This document shows, in pieces, positions 35,488-46,789 of a stretch of 64,000 nt of DNA. This DNA comes from CAWJLS01 sp963843755. GTDB lineage: Bacteria > Acidobacteriota > Thermoanaerobaculia > Multivoradales > DATKCC01. The position numbers and the translations under genes are program-made. A model generated the notes under the pieces. The model did not search any database. It saw only the letters and a program-made list of their open reading frames with translations, and had not been told where the DNA came from. The stretch lies in the NCBI GenBank assembly GCA_963843755.1, contig CAWJLS010000003.1:124001-188000 (forward strand). Reading direction: 5' to 3'. Within the stretch, counting starts at the first letter, position 1; the number at the start of each line of letters is the position of its first letter.

Positions 35488-36165
35488 ATGCGATTCGCCC
35501 GCGAGGCCCGCCCCTTCGTCCTGCCCTTCGTCCTGCTGACCGCCCTGCTGGTCGTCTTCGGCTACCCCTGGTGGTCGGTGGCCGCCGCGCTCGCGGCCGT
35601 CGCGGTGCTGCTCTTCTTCCGCGACCCCCGGCGGGTTCCGGGAGGCGACGAGCGCGACGTGCTCGCCGCCGCCGACGGCCTGATCACCCGCGTCGAGGAG
35701 GTCGAAGACCCGGAGGTCGGCCCGGGCCGGCTCCGACGCGTGGTGACCTTCCTGTCGGTCTTCGACGTCCACGTCCAGAAGATCCCGGTCGCCGGCCGGG
35801 TGGTCGCGTCCCGCTACAGGGCGGGGCGCAAGGTCGCCGCGTTCCGGGAGGACGCCGGGGAGGTCAACGAGCAGCACCTGACGGTGGTCGAGCGTCCCGG
35901 GGGCGAGCGGATCGGGGTGCGGCAGATCGCCGGCCTGCTGGCGCGGCGGGTGGTCTGCAAGGTCGGCGAAGGGGACGTGCTCACGCGGGCCCAACCGATG
36001 GGCCTGATCAAGTTCGGCTCCCGGGTCGACGTGCTGGTGCCGGCGTCCTACCGGGTGACCGTGGCGAAGGGAGACCGCGTGAAGAACGGTGAGACGGTGA
36101 TCGCCCAGCCGCCGACGGTACCGGAAGCGCCTGGACAGCCGGCGGCCGGCGAGGCGGACGGCTGA
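35488..36165 (+). CDS. psd: Phosphatidylserine decarboxylase proenzyme (short type)
   Basis: The 225-residue enzyme decarboxylates phosphatidylserine to phosphatidylethanolamine. There is an N-terminal membrane segment (FVLPFVLLTALLVVFG, AAALAAVAVLLFF), FLSVFDVHVQKIPVAGRV, NEQHLTVVERPGGERIGVRQIAG, and the self-cleavage site in GLIKFGSRVDVLVP. Cleavage before Ser178 should create the pyruvoyl group. This is the short archaeal-like form paired with pssA. The stop overlaps the pssA ATG by 1 nt. Confidence 0.94.
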   Translation: MRFAREARPFVLPFVLLTALLVVFGYPWWSVAAALAAVAVLLFFRDPRRVPGGDERDVLAAADGLITRVEEVEDPEVGPGRLRRVVTFLSVFDVHVQKIPVAGRVVASRYRAGRKVAAFREDAGEVNEQHLTVVERPGGERIGVRQIAGLLARRVVCKVGEGDVLTRAQPMGLIKFGSRVDVLVPASYRVTVAKGDRVKNGETVIAQPPTVPEAPGQPAAGEADG

Positions 36166-37073
36166 TGGGCTCGCACGACCACGGCGAGCGCACCGGCCGG
36201 AGCGAGCGGAAGCACCCGCGGGAGCGCAAGGGGCTCCGCCGCGGCGCCTACCTGCTGCCCAGCCTGTTCACCATCGGCAACATGCTGCTCGGCTTCTACG
36301 CCGTCGTGATGGCGATCCGCGGGAGCCGGATGGTGGTGACCGAGGCGGCCGACGCCTACTTCGTCCGGGCCGCCCTGGCGGTGTTCATCGCCGGCGTCCT
36401 GGACACCCTCGACGGCCGCATCGCGCGCATGACCGGCACCGACAGCGATTTCGGGCGTGAGTACGACTCGCTCGCGGACCTCTTTACCTTCGGCGCCGCG
36501 CCGGCGCTCATGACCCACGTCTGGGGGTTGGCCTCGTTCGGCCGGATCGGCTGGCTGGTGCCGCTCTACTACATGGTCTGCACCGCCACCCGGCTGGCCC
36601 GGTTCAACGTCCAGACCAAGTCGGTCGACAGCCGCTACTTCGTCGGCCTGCCGTCGCCGGCGGCGGCCGGCTCCGTCTGCTCGCTGCTGTTCTTCGTTCC
36701 CGGCCCCGAGTGGCGCGACCTGTGGGGCGTGCTGGTGTTCGGCTCCCTGATCGTCGCCGGCACCCTCGAGGTGACGACCTTCCGCTACTGGAGCCTGAAG
36801 CAGATCGACTTCCGGCGCCGCTGGAGCTACCGCGCCGCCCTGCCGCTGGCGCTGATCATCCTGGTCGTCGCCCTCGAGCCCCGCGCCTTCTTCTTGGTGC
36901 TGGCGGTGGTCTACGCGAGCTCCGGCCCGATCGCCTGGCTCGTCGGCCGCCTCCGCCGCGGCGGCGAGGACGAAGCGGACGCCGGCGCGAGCGAGAGGCC
37001 CGGGGAGGCGCCGAGCCCGCCCGCACCGGAACCCGTCTCGGGACCCGACCGCCCGACCCCGGAGGAACCATGA
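36165..37073 (+). CDS. pssA: CDP-diacylglycerol-serine O-phosphatidyltransferase
   Basis: The 302 residues have about eight membrane helices and the CDP-alcohol phosphotransferase motif DGRIARMTGTDSDFGREYDS (DGxxAR...G...D...D). It makes phosphatidylserine, the substrate of Psd encoded just upstream. The basic N-terminus (ERKHPRERKGLRRG) is cytoplasmic. The C-terminal 40 residues are acidic and Pro-rich. It overlaps the next gene by ATGA. Confidence 0.95.
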   Translation: MGSHDHGERTGRSERKHPRERKGLRRGAYLLPSLFTIGNMLLGFYAVVMAIRGSRMVVTEAADAYFVRAALAVFIAGVLDTLDGRIARMTGTDSDFGREYDSLADLFTFGAAPALMTHVWGLASFGRIGWLVPLYYMVCTATRLARFNVQTKSVDSRYFVGLPSPAAAGSVCSLLFFVPGPEWRDLWGVLVFGSLIVAGTLEVTTFRYWSLKQIDFRRRWSYRAALPLALIILVVALEPRAFFLVLAVVYASSGPIAWLVGRLRRGGEDEADAGASERPGEAPSPPAPEPVSGPDRPTPEEP

Positions 37074-38083
37074 GTCGAGCCGCCGTTCTGAGCCCCACCA
37101 CCCTGCTCGGCCGCGAGGTCCGTGACCTGCTCCACGCCCGGCACACCACCTGGACGGAGATCGCCCTGCTGTCTACGGACGAGGCGGAGGTCGGAACGGT
37201 CACAGAGGCCGGCGGCTCGGCGACCCTGGTCTCGAAGGCGGACGCCGGCTCGTTCGAAGGGATCGACGTCGTGTTCGCCTGCGGCGACCTGGCGGACGCG
37301 CTTCCCCTGATCGAGAAGCGGCCGGCGGGGACCACCGCGATCGTGCTGTCGCCGGAAGCCACCGTGGCGACCGGCCGCCCGGTGGTCGCCGGCGTCAACC
37401 CCGGCGATGCCGCGGCGGGCGGTCTGCTCCTCTCTCCCCACCCGGCGGCGATCGCCCTCGCCTACCTGCTCGCCCCCCTGGCCGGGAGCGGAGCGGGGAT
37501 CGAGGTCGACGCGGCGGCCGCGACCGTGATCCAGCCGGTCTCGATGCTCGGTGACAAGGGGCTCGAGGACCTGCTCGACCAGACCCGCGACATCCTGGCG
37601 ATGACCGGCGAGCGCCGCGACTCGGTCTTCGAGCGCCAGCTCGCCTTCAACCTCTACCCGACCCGGCCCCGCGCCGGGGAAGCGGCGGGGACCGAAGTGG
37701 AGGCGCTGGCGGCGCTGGTCCGGGGCGCGGTCGGCGGGGAGGTTCCCCTGGCCATCCAGTCGCTCCAGGGGGCGGTCTTCCACGGCCTGGCGGCGAGCCT
37801 GTTCGTCCACTTCGCCTCGGCCGCTGAAGCCGACGCCCCGGACGAGGCCGCGATCCGCCAGCGGCTGGCGGCGCAGGAGCACGTCACCGTGGCGATGGGC
37901 GAGGTCGGCGGGCCGGACCCGGGACCGATCGACGCCGCGGCCCGGGAGGACGTGATCGTCGGCAGCGTGCGCTCGGACCCGGGAGCACCCGGCGGCTACT
38001 GGATCTGGGCGGTGATGGACAACCTGACCCGGGGCGGCGCGCTCAACGCCGTCGAGGTGGCCGAGCGCGCGCTCGGCGCCTGA
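37070..38083 (+). CDS. Aspartate-semialdehyde dehydrogenase paralogue lacking the catalytic cysteine (USG-1-like)
   Basis: The 337 residues have the ASADH layout: N-terminal NAD(P)-binding part (AAVLSPTTLLGREVRDLL), GIDVVFACGDLADAL, and C-terminal FERQLAFNLYPTRPRAG and HGLAASLFVHFAS. Where true ASADH has N-C-x-T, this protein reads LLLSPHPAAIAL, with no cysteine. It therefore resembles the USG-1 proteins found beside asd in Proteobacteria, whose function is unknown. It is coupled to psd-pssA by an ATGA overlap, an unexpected link between a lipid operon and this family. No true asd is in the window. Confidence 0.8.
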   Translation: MSRAAVLSPTTLLGREVRDLLHARHTTWTEIALLSTDEAEVGTVTEAGGSATLVSKADAGSFEGIDVVFACGDLADALPLIEKRPAGTTAIVLSPEATVATGRPVVAGVNPGDAAAGGLLLSPHPAAIALAYLLAPLAGSGAGIEVDAAAATVIQPVSMLGDKGLEDLLDQTRDILAMTGERRDSVFERQLAFNLYPTRPRAGEAAGTEVEALAALVRGAVGGEVPLAIQSLQGAVFHGLAASLFVHFASAAEADAPDEAAIRQRLAAQEHVTVAMGEVGGPDPGPIDAAAREDVIVGSVRSDPGAPGGYWIWAVMDNLTRGGALNAVEVAERALGA

Positions 38084-38107
38084 CCCCGCCGAGGAGTCTG
38101 CGCGGCA

Positions 38108-40666
38108 TCACGCCCGATCGGCCGTCGTGGGCCGCCACTTGCGCAGCCGGAGACTGTTGGACACGACGGTGACGCTCGACATCGCCATGGCGAAGCTGGC
38201 GATGACCGGCGACAGCAGCACCCCAAAGGCCGGGTAGAGCACGCCGGCGGCGATCGGGATGCCGAGGACGTTGTAGACGAAGGCGCCGACGAAGTTCTGG
38301 TGAATGGTCTTGAGCGTCGCCCGGGAGAGAGCGATCGACTCGGCCACGCCGTCGAGCCGGTCGCCGACCAGGGTCACGTCCGACGCCTCGATCGCCACGT
38401 CGGTGCCGGTCCCCAGGGCCACGCCCAGATCGGCCTGGGCGAGCGCCGGCGCGTCGTTGACCCCGTCGCCCACCATGCCGACGACCTCGCCGGCCGCCTG
38501 GAGTCGCCGGATTTCGGCCGACTTCTCCCCCGGCAGGACGCCGCCGATCACCCGCTCGACGCCGAGCGAGGAGGCCATGGCCCGGACCGCCTCCGGCCGG
38601 TCGCCGGAGAGCATGACCAGGTCGAGCCCCATCTCCCGCAGCCGCGCCAAGGCCGCCGCGGCCCCCGGCTTGGGCGGATCGGTGACGGTGAGCAGGCCGA
38701 CCGGCTCGCCGTCCGTGGCGATCCAGATCGTCGTCTGCCCCTCGGCCGCCGCGACCGAAGCCTTGGCGGCCAGCGGCGCGGTGTCGACGCCGTGGTCCGC
38801 CAGCCACTCCTCCTTGCCGACCAGCACGGTCCGGCCGTCGACCGTCCCCCGGACGCCCCGCCCCGGGGACGAGTCGAAGCCCTCGACCGGCGGAACCAGC
38901 ACGCCCCGCTCCTCCGCCGCGGCGAGCACGGCCCGGGCGAGGGGGTGCTCGGAGCGCTGCTCGACCGCCGCCGCCCAGCGGAGCACCGTCCAGTCCTCCG
39001 GCCCGTCCCCGCCCTCGTCCGCGCCCTCGGCACCCGCGCCACCCTTCCCGCCGAGGCGCTCCGGCAGCAGGATCTCGCCGACCGTCGGCTGGCCCAACGT
39101 GACGGTCCCCGTCTTGTCGAACACCACCGTGGTCAGCTTGCCGGCGATCTCGAGCGCCTCGCCGCCCTTGATCAGGATGCCGTGCTCCGCGCCCAGCCCG
39201 GTGCCGACCATGATCGCCGTCGGCGTGGCCAGGCCGAGGGCGCACGGGCAGGCGATGATCAGCACGGTCACCGCCGCCACCATGGCGTAGAGCACCGCCG
39301 GGTCCGGCCCCCAAAGCATCCAGGCGGCGAAGGTCAGCACCGCGACGCCGACCACCACCGGCACGAAGACCGCCGAGATGCGGTCGGCCAGCCGCTGGAT
39401 CGGCGCCCGCGATCCCTGGGCCTCCTCGACCATCCGGACGATCTGGGCGAGCACCGTGTCGCGCCCGACCCGGGTCGCCTCCATGCGGAAGGCGCCGGTG
39501 GTGTTGATCGTCGCCCCCACCACCTCGTCGCCCGGTCCCTTGTCGACCGGCAACGGCTCGCCGGTCAGCATCGACTCGTCGAGCGCCGAGGCGCCTTCGA
39601 CCAACCGGCCGTCGACGGGAACCTTCTCCCCCGGCCGCACCACCAGCAGATCGCCGACCCGGATCTCCTCGACCGGAACCTCGATCTCGTCGCCGTCACG
39701 CACCACGTGAGCGGTGCGGGCGCCCATCTCGAGCAGCCGCCGGATCGCCGAGGAAGTCCGCCCCATCGCCTTGGCCTCGAACACCTTGCCCAGGAGGACC
39801 AGGGCCAGGATCCAGGCCACCGCCTCGTAGTAGACGTCGGCCGGCAGGCCCGCGGCCCGGAACATGCCGGGCAGGAAGGTCGCCGCGGCGCTGAACAGGA
39901 ACGCCGCCCCGGTACCGAGGGCGATCAGCGTGTTCATGTTGGCGGCGCCGTGGCGCAGGCTCCGCCAGGCACCGGCGTAGAACGTGCCGCCGCCGACCAC
40001 CATCACCGCGACGGTGAGCACGAAGAGGCCGATCTCGAGCGCCGTCGGATCGATCGTAGCGAGCGCCGGCACCAGCCTCTCGAGCCCGCGGGCCAACGGA
40101 CGGAGCACGGCCATCATCGGGTCGGCCGCGGCCAGCGCCCCGTGCCCGTCCATCAAAGGCAACGACAGCACCATGACCACGAGCGCGGAGGTGATCGAGA
40201 ACCAGAACCGGGCGAGCGTCGCTCGATAGCGCCGCTCCTCCCGCGACTCCCCTTCGGCCCGCCCCGCGGCCGTCGCGATCGCGCCGCTCGCGGCCTCCCC
40301 CGACGCTTCGGCCAGCGCGGCGTCGAGCGCGCCGTCCGGCACGATGTAGCCCGCGGACTGGATCGCCGCCACCAGGTCGGGGGGCGCCACCCGGTCGGGG
40401 TCGTACTCGATCGTCGCCTTGGAGGTCGCCAGGTTGACGTTGGCGCCGACGACCCCGTCCAGATCTTCGAGCCGGGAGCGCACGGCCGCCGAGCAGCCGG
40501 CGCAGCTCATGCCGTCGACCGGCAGGGTGAGCGAGCGCACGGCGGCCACGGACGGGAAAGCAGCTCCGGATGTCGAGGTCGGCGGAGTCGCCGGTGTGGG
40601 GGCGCTCCGGGACTCCTGGAGCTCCGGGGTGCGCGCGGTGTCTTCTCCGGTGGTGTCGGTGATCAT
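38108..40666 (-). CDS. copA: Copper-translocating P1B-type ATPase
   Basis: The 852 residues start with one heavy-metal-associated domain (GMSCAGCSAAV, Cys55 and Cys58). Eight membrane helices follow with the metal site CPCALGLATPTAIM, the actuator TGEPLPVDK, phosphorylation motif DKTGTVT, the P1B histidine motif SEHPLARAV and the hinge MVGDGVNDAPAL. CPC with GMxCxxC indicates Cu(I) export. ATG 40666 has AGGAGG 12 nt upstream. The first 40 residues and a segment between HMA and membrane domain are low-complexity. It converges on the usg-like gene; no CueR or CsoR gene is adjacent. Confidence 0.95.
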   Translation of the reverse strand: MITDTTGEDTARTPELQESRSAPTPATPPTSTSGAAFPSVAAVRSLTLPVDGMSCAGCSAAVRSRLEDLDGVVGANVNLATSKATIEYDPDRVAPPDLVAAIQSAGYIVPDGALDAALAEASGEAASGAIATAAGRAEGESREERRYRATLARFWFSITSALVVMVLSLPLMDGHGALAAADPMMAVLRPLARGLERLVPALATIDPTALEIGLFVLTVAVMVVGGGTFYAGAWRSLRHGAANMNTLIALGTGAAFLFSAAATFLPGMFRAAGLPADVYYEAVAWILALVLLGKVFEAKAMGRTSSAIRRLLEMGARTAHVVRDGDEIEVPVEEIRVGDLLVVRPGEKVPVDGRLVEGASALDESMLTGEPLPVDKGPGDEVVGATINTTGAFRMEATRVGRDTVLAQIVRMVEEAQGSRAPIQRLADRISAVFVPVVVGVAVLTFAAWMLWGPDPAVLYAMVAAVTVLIIACPCALGLATPTAIMVGTGLGAEHGILIKGGEALEIAGKLTTVVFDKTGTVTLGQPTVGEILLPERLGGKGGAGAEGADEGGDGPEDWTVLRWAAAVEQRSEHPLARAVLAAAEERGVLVPPVEGFDSSPGRGVRGTVDGRTVLVGKEEWLADHGVDTAPLAAKASVAAAEGQTTIWIATDGEPVGLLTVTDPPKPGAAAALARLREMGLDLVMLSGDRPEAVRAMASSLGVERVIGGVLPGEKSAEIRRLQAAGEVVGMVGDGVNDAPALAQADLGVALGTGTDVAIEASDVTLVGDRLDGVAESIALSRATLKTIHQNFVGAFVYNVLGIPIAAGVLYPAFGVLLSPVIASFAMAMSSVTVVSNSLRLRKWRPTTADRA

Positions 40667-41065
40667 CTCGGTCGCAGACCTCCTGCGCTCAAAAACCGGG
40701 CGCACCCCGCCGGTCTTCCCGGACCGCCCCTGGCCGGTGGCGCCGGTGGCCGCGTCCCCAGGCCGGGCAGACCCGCCCGGAGCGAACGGAAGCCGGCGAC
40801 TTTTCGAGCGGGCATGGCGCGCGACCATAGCCACCGATCCGAGAGCTCTTCAGCCGCTCCTGCCGCTGCTCGGCCTCAGACCGCCCCGAGCGGCTTCGCC
40901 CCTTCCCTCCCAACGACTTCGCGCCGGACCGGGATCGACGGACCGGGACCGGCCACCCCGGCGTCCCCCGCATGCACGACATCGCTAAATGTCGCATACC
41001 CATCACCTCGCCAGGCATTCCCAAGTCCGCCGGGGGCGGGCCCAAACCCTTGAGAACCCTGTGGC
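40667..41065. other. Intergenic region upstream of copA and the M23 gene
   Basis: This stretch of about 400 bp between divergent genes has no supported coding region. It contains a perfect hairpin CGACAT-CGCTAA-ATGTCG (40977-40994) that could be an operator. No CueR- or CsoR-type box was recognised. Confidence 0.4.
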
Positions 41066-41093
41066 TTGACACGTATGAGAGCACCGGTACAAT
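41066..41093 (+). promoter_or_regulatory. Sigma70-type promoter of the M23 peptidase gene
   Basis: TTGACA (41066-41071), 16 bp, TACAAT (41088-41093). The match is nearly consensus and lies 62 nt before ATG 41156. Confidence 0.65.
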
Positions 41094-41155
41094 ACGCTGC
41101 GTCGTGTAAACACGCCGGTCCCGAAAAACCTGTCCGATTTCCCGACGACCATACG

Positions 41156-42022
41156 ATGGCGATCAAGTACCACACTGTCATCCTGGTCCCGCACGCCCGC
41201 GCCAAGCTGCGCAAGTGGCGGGTCAGCAATCTCCAGATCGCCGCACTCGCCACCTTGGTCGTGGTCGTCACCTTCATCGCCAGCTTCGTTCTCTGGTCGT
41301 TCGTCTCCGAGGGGGTCAACTCCTCGAAGCTGGACAAGCTGCGCAAGCAGAACGCGGAGCTCCGCGAAGCGAACCAGACGTTCGAGGAGAGCCTGGCCAA
41401 GCTCCAGACCAAGATCGGTGACTACGAGACCCGCACCCGGGAGCTCGCCATCGTCGCCGGTCTCGACAGCCTGGACGGTGAGGAGGCCGGCATCGGCGGC
41501 GAGGGCTCCGGCACCTCGTCCGACCTCGACTTCATGCGCTACCGGGCCGAGCGCCTCTCCGGCCGGCTCGACCAGGTGGCCGACAAGCTCCAGAAGCGGG
41601 TCGAGTGGTTCGCGTCCACGCCGTCGGTGGCCCCGGTCAAGGGCATCATGACCAGCGGCTTCGGCCGGCGGCGCGACCCGATCACCGGCCGCCAGGCGTA
41701 CCACCCCGCCCTCGACATCGCCGCGCCCGCCGGTCGTGAAGTCCACGCTCCGGCCGACGGCATCGTCACCCGGGCCGGCCGGATCGGCGGCCTGGGCAAC
41801 GCGGTCTACATCTCCCACGGCTTCGGCGTCAACACCCGCTATGGCCACATGTCGAAGCTGGCGGTCAAGCCGGGGCAGCACGTCCACCGCGGCGACCTGA
41901 TCGGCTACGTCGGCAACACCGGTCGTGCGACCGGCTACCACCTGCACTACGAAGTACGCGTCGACGGCAAGCCGATCAACCCCCTGGCCTACATGTTGGA
42001 TCGGCCGTCCGGCCGCGGCTAG
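41156..42022 (+). CDS. M23-family metallopeptidase with coiled coil (murein hydrolase or its activator)
   Basis: The 288 residues begin with a short cytoplasmic stretch and one membrane helix (IAALATLVVVVTFIASFVLW). A periplasmic coiled coil follows (LDKLRKQNAELREANQTFEESLAKL), then a LytM/peptidase M23 domain: SGFGRRRDPITGRQAYHPALDIAA, VYISHGFGVNTRYGHMSKL and TGYHLHYEVRVDGKPINP. The zinc ligands H-x3-D and HLH are present, so the enzyme should be active. It cuts peptidoglycan cross-bridges. Its own sigma70 promoter lies upstream and secA follows. Confidence 0.93.
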   Translation: MAIKYHTVILVPHARAKLRKWRVSNLQIAALATLVVVVTFIASFVLWSFVSEGVNSSKLDKLRKQNAELREANQTFEESLAKLQTKIGDYETRTRELAIVAGLDSLDGEEAGIGGEGSGTSSDLDFMRYRAERLSGRLDQVADKLQKRVEWFASTPSVAPVKGIMTSGFGRRRDPITGRQAYHPALDIAAPAGREVHAPADGIVTRAGRIGGLGNAVYISHGFGVNTRYGHMSKLAVKPGQHVHRGDLIGYVGNTGRATGYHLHYEVRVDGKPINPLAYMLDRPSGRG

Positions 42023-42115
42023 GCGAGCCGCCCCCTCCCCCTCTGATCCCTCTCCCGCCCACCAGATGGGCCAGGAGCTCGCTCACACCTGGCGGGGAAC
42101 GGCAAACGGTTCGGC

Positions 42116-42177
42116 GGGGCGAGCCGGGATGGGTGGAGGCTCCCCTCCGCCCGCCCCGACCCGCCCCGGCTCACCCC
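42116..42177 (+). terminator. Nested GC-rich hairpin between the M23 gene and secA
   Basis: Outer arms GGGGCGAGCCGGG and CCCCGGCTCACCCC pair. Inside, GGGTGGAGG-CTCC-CCTCCGCCC forms a perfect 9-bp stem (42131-42152). There is no U-tract. It may terminate the M23 transcript or act in the secA leader. Confidence 0.45.
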
Positions 42178-42272
42178 GAGCTGCCGAGGAATCTTCTGTT
42201 AAAGTGCCCGGTTGTTGACCTCGCCGTTCGCACGCACCCCCAACCTGACTCGACCCCCCTGCCGACTGCCTG

Positions 42273-44990
<2,718 letters not shown>

Positions 44991-45141
44991 TCTCCCCTCC
45001 CCCGCCGCGCCGGCGGCCGTCGCCGGCGCGTGATATCTTGCCCCCCGAAATTCCGGTCGGACCGATCGGCTCGGCCGCTTCGACCCGTCGACCGAACAGG
45101 GGGCGCGCCGCCCCTCAACCTCTACCCTCCCAGGACGGCCT

Positions 45142-46614
45142 ATGAAGGATCATCAAATCCCCCCGTTGGCGCTCACCTTCGACGACGTCCTGATCCTGCC
45201 CGGGATGTCCGAGGTCCACCCCAACGGGGTCTCGCTGCGTACCCGCCTGTGTCGCGGCATCGAGATGAACATCCCGCTGGTCTCGGCCGCGATGGACACG
45301 GTCACCGAGGCGCGGCTGGCGATCTCCCTGGCCCAGGAGGGCGGCATCGGCATTCTGCACAAGAACCTGTCGATCCAGTCCCAGGCAGACGAGGTGGACA
45401 AGGTGAAGCGCTCCGAGGCGGGGATGATCGTCGACCCGGTGACCATCCAGCCGGACCAGAAGATCCGCGAGGCTCTCGACGTCATGGCGCGCTACAAGAT
45501 CTCCGGCGTGCCGGTGACCGACGCCGATGGCCACCTGGTCGGCATTCTCACCAACCGCGACCTGCGGTTCGAGACCGACCTCGAGAAGCCGATCGACGCC
45601 TTGATGACCAAGGAGAACCTGGTCACCGTGCCCGAGGGAACCACTCTCGAGGAGGCCAAGTCGAAGCTCCACGAGCACCGGATCGAGAAGCTCCTGGTGG
45701 TCGACGGCGACGGCAACCTCAAGGGCCTGATCACGGTCAAGGACATCCAGAAGCAGATCGAGTTCCCCCACGCCTCCAAGGACTCCCTCGGTCGGCTCCG
45801 CGTCGGCGGCGCGGTCGGCGCCTCGGGCGACTACCTCGAGCGCGCCGGCGCCCTGGTCGCGGAGAACGCCGACGTCCTGGTGCTCGACTCCTCCCACGCC
45901 CACAGCCGCGGCGTGCTCGACGCCGCCGAGACGCTCCGCGAGCGCTTCCCCGACACGCCGCTGATCGTCGGCAACGTCGCCACGGCCGCCGGCACGATCG
46001 CCCTGATCGAGCGCGGCGCGGACGCGGTCAAGGTCGGCATCGGCCCGGGCTCGATCTGCACCACCCGCGTGGTCACCGGCGCCGGCGTCCCCCAGGTCAC
46101 GGCGATCCAGGAGTGCGCCCGCGCCGCCGCCGAGCACGACGTCCCGATCATCGCCGACGGCGGCATCAAGTTCTCGGGCGACGTCACCAAGGCGTTGGCG
46201 GCCGGCGCCGACGCGGTGATGATCGGCTCACTGTTCGCTGGAACGGAGGAGAGCCCGGGCGAGACCATCCTCTACCAGGGCCGAAGCTACAAGGCCTACC
46301 GCGGCATGGGGTCGCTCTCGGCCATGGCCAAGGGCAGCGCCGACCGTTACTTCCAGGAGGGCGACGGATCGCTCTCCAAGCTGGTGCCGGAAGGAATCGA
46401 GGGGATGGTGCCCTACAAGGGCACGGTGCACAACATGCTGCTGCAGCTCACCGGCGGCCTGCGCTCGGGCATGGGGCTCGCCGGCTGCGGCTCGATCGGC
46501 GACCTCCGCGAGACGGTGCGCCTGATCCGCGTCTCCTCTGCGGGTCTCAAGGAGGGCCACGCCCACGACGTGGTGATCACCAAAGAGGCGCCGAACTACT
46601 GGGTCGAGAAGTAA
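45142..46614 (+). CDS. guaB: Inosine-5'-monophosphate dehydrogenase
   Basis: The 490-residue TIM-barrel enzyme converts IMP to XMP, the committed step to GMP. It has LTFDDVLILPGMSEV, the two inserted CBS domains (about 95-205), the NAD/IMP loop with catalytic Cys306 (GPGSICTTRVVTGAG), IADGGIKFSGDVTKALAAGA, and the flap YRGMGSLSAM. The length is standard. AGGACGG lies just upstream of ATG 45142. A strong hairpin follows the gene. Confidence 0.98.
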   Translation: MKDHQIPPLALTFDDVLILPGMSEVHPNGVSLRTRLCRGIEMNIPLVSAAMDTVTEARLAISLAQEGGIGILHKNLSIQSQADEVDKVKRSEAGMIVDPVTIQPDQKIREALDVMARYKISGVPVTDADGHLVGILTNRDLRFETDLEKPIDALMTKENLVTVPEGTTLEEAKSKLHEHRIEKLLVVDGDGNLKGLITVKDIQKQIEFPHASKDSLGRLRVGGAVGASGDYLERAGALVAENADVLVLDSSHAHSRGVLDAAETLRERFPDTPLIVGNVATAAGTIALIERGADAVKVGIGPGSICTTRVVTGAGVPQVTAIQECARAAAEHDVPIIADGGIKFSGDVTKALAAGADAVMIGSLFAGTEESPGETILYQGRSYKAYRGMGSLSAMAKGSADRYFQEGDGSLSKLVPEGIEGMVPYKGTVHNMLLQLTGGLRSGMGLAGCGSIGDLRETVRLIRVSSAGLKEGHAHDVVITKEAPNYWVEK

Positions 46615-46729
46615 CTCGCGCTCACTTCGGGTATCATTCGCAAAAAGGCCCCGGCCTGACCCTCCCGCGTGCGGAGAGCGCGGCCGAGGCGACTCCAGCA
46701 GTTCACCCTAGCAACGCCTTAGACCTCTT

Positions 46730-46766
46730 CCCCCCGCCCACGGTGCTCTGTGCCTTGGGCGGGGGG
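46730..46766. terminator. Bidirectional terminator hairpin between guaB and the TonB receptor gene
   Basis: CCCCCCGCCCA pairs with TGGGCGGGGGG; inside, GGTGC-TCT-GTGCC extends the stem with G-U pairs to a 3-nt loop. The genes converge, so it can serve both. U-tracts are weak on both sides. Confidence 0.65.
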
Positions 46767-46789
46767 TCGTAGGTCGATCTTTGTCTGGA

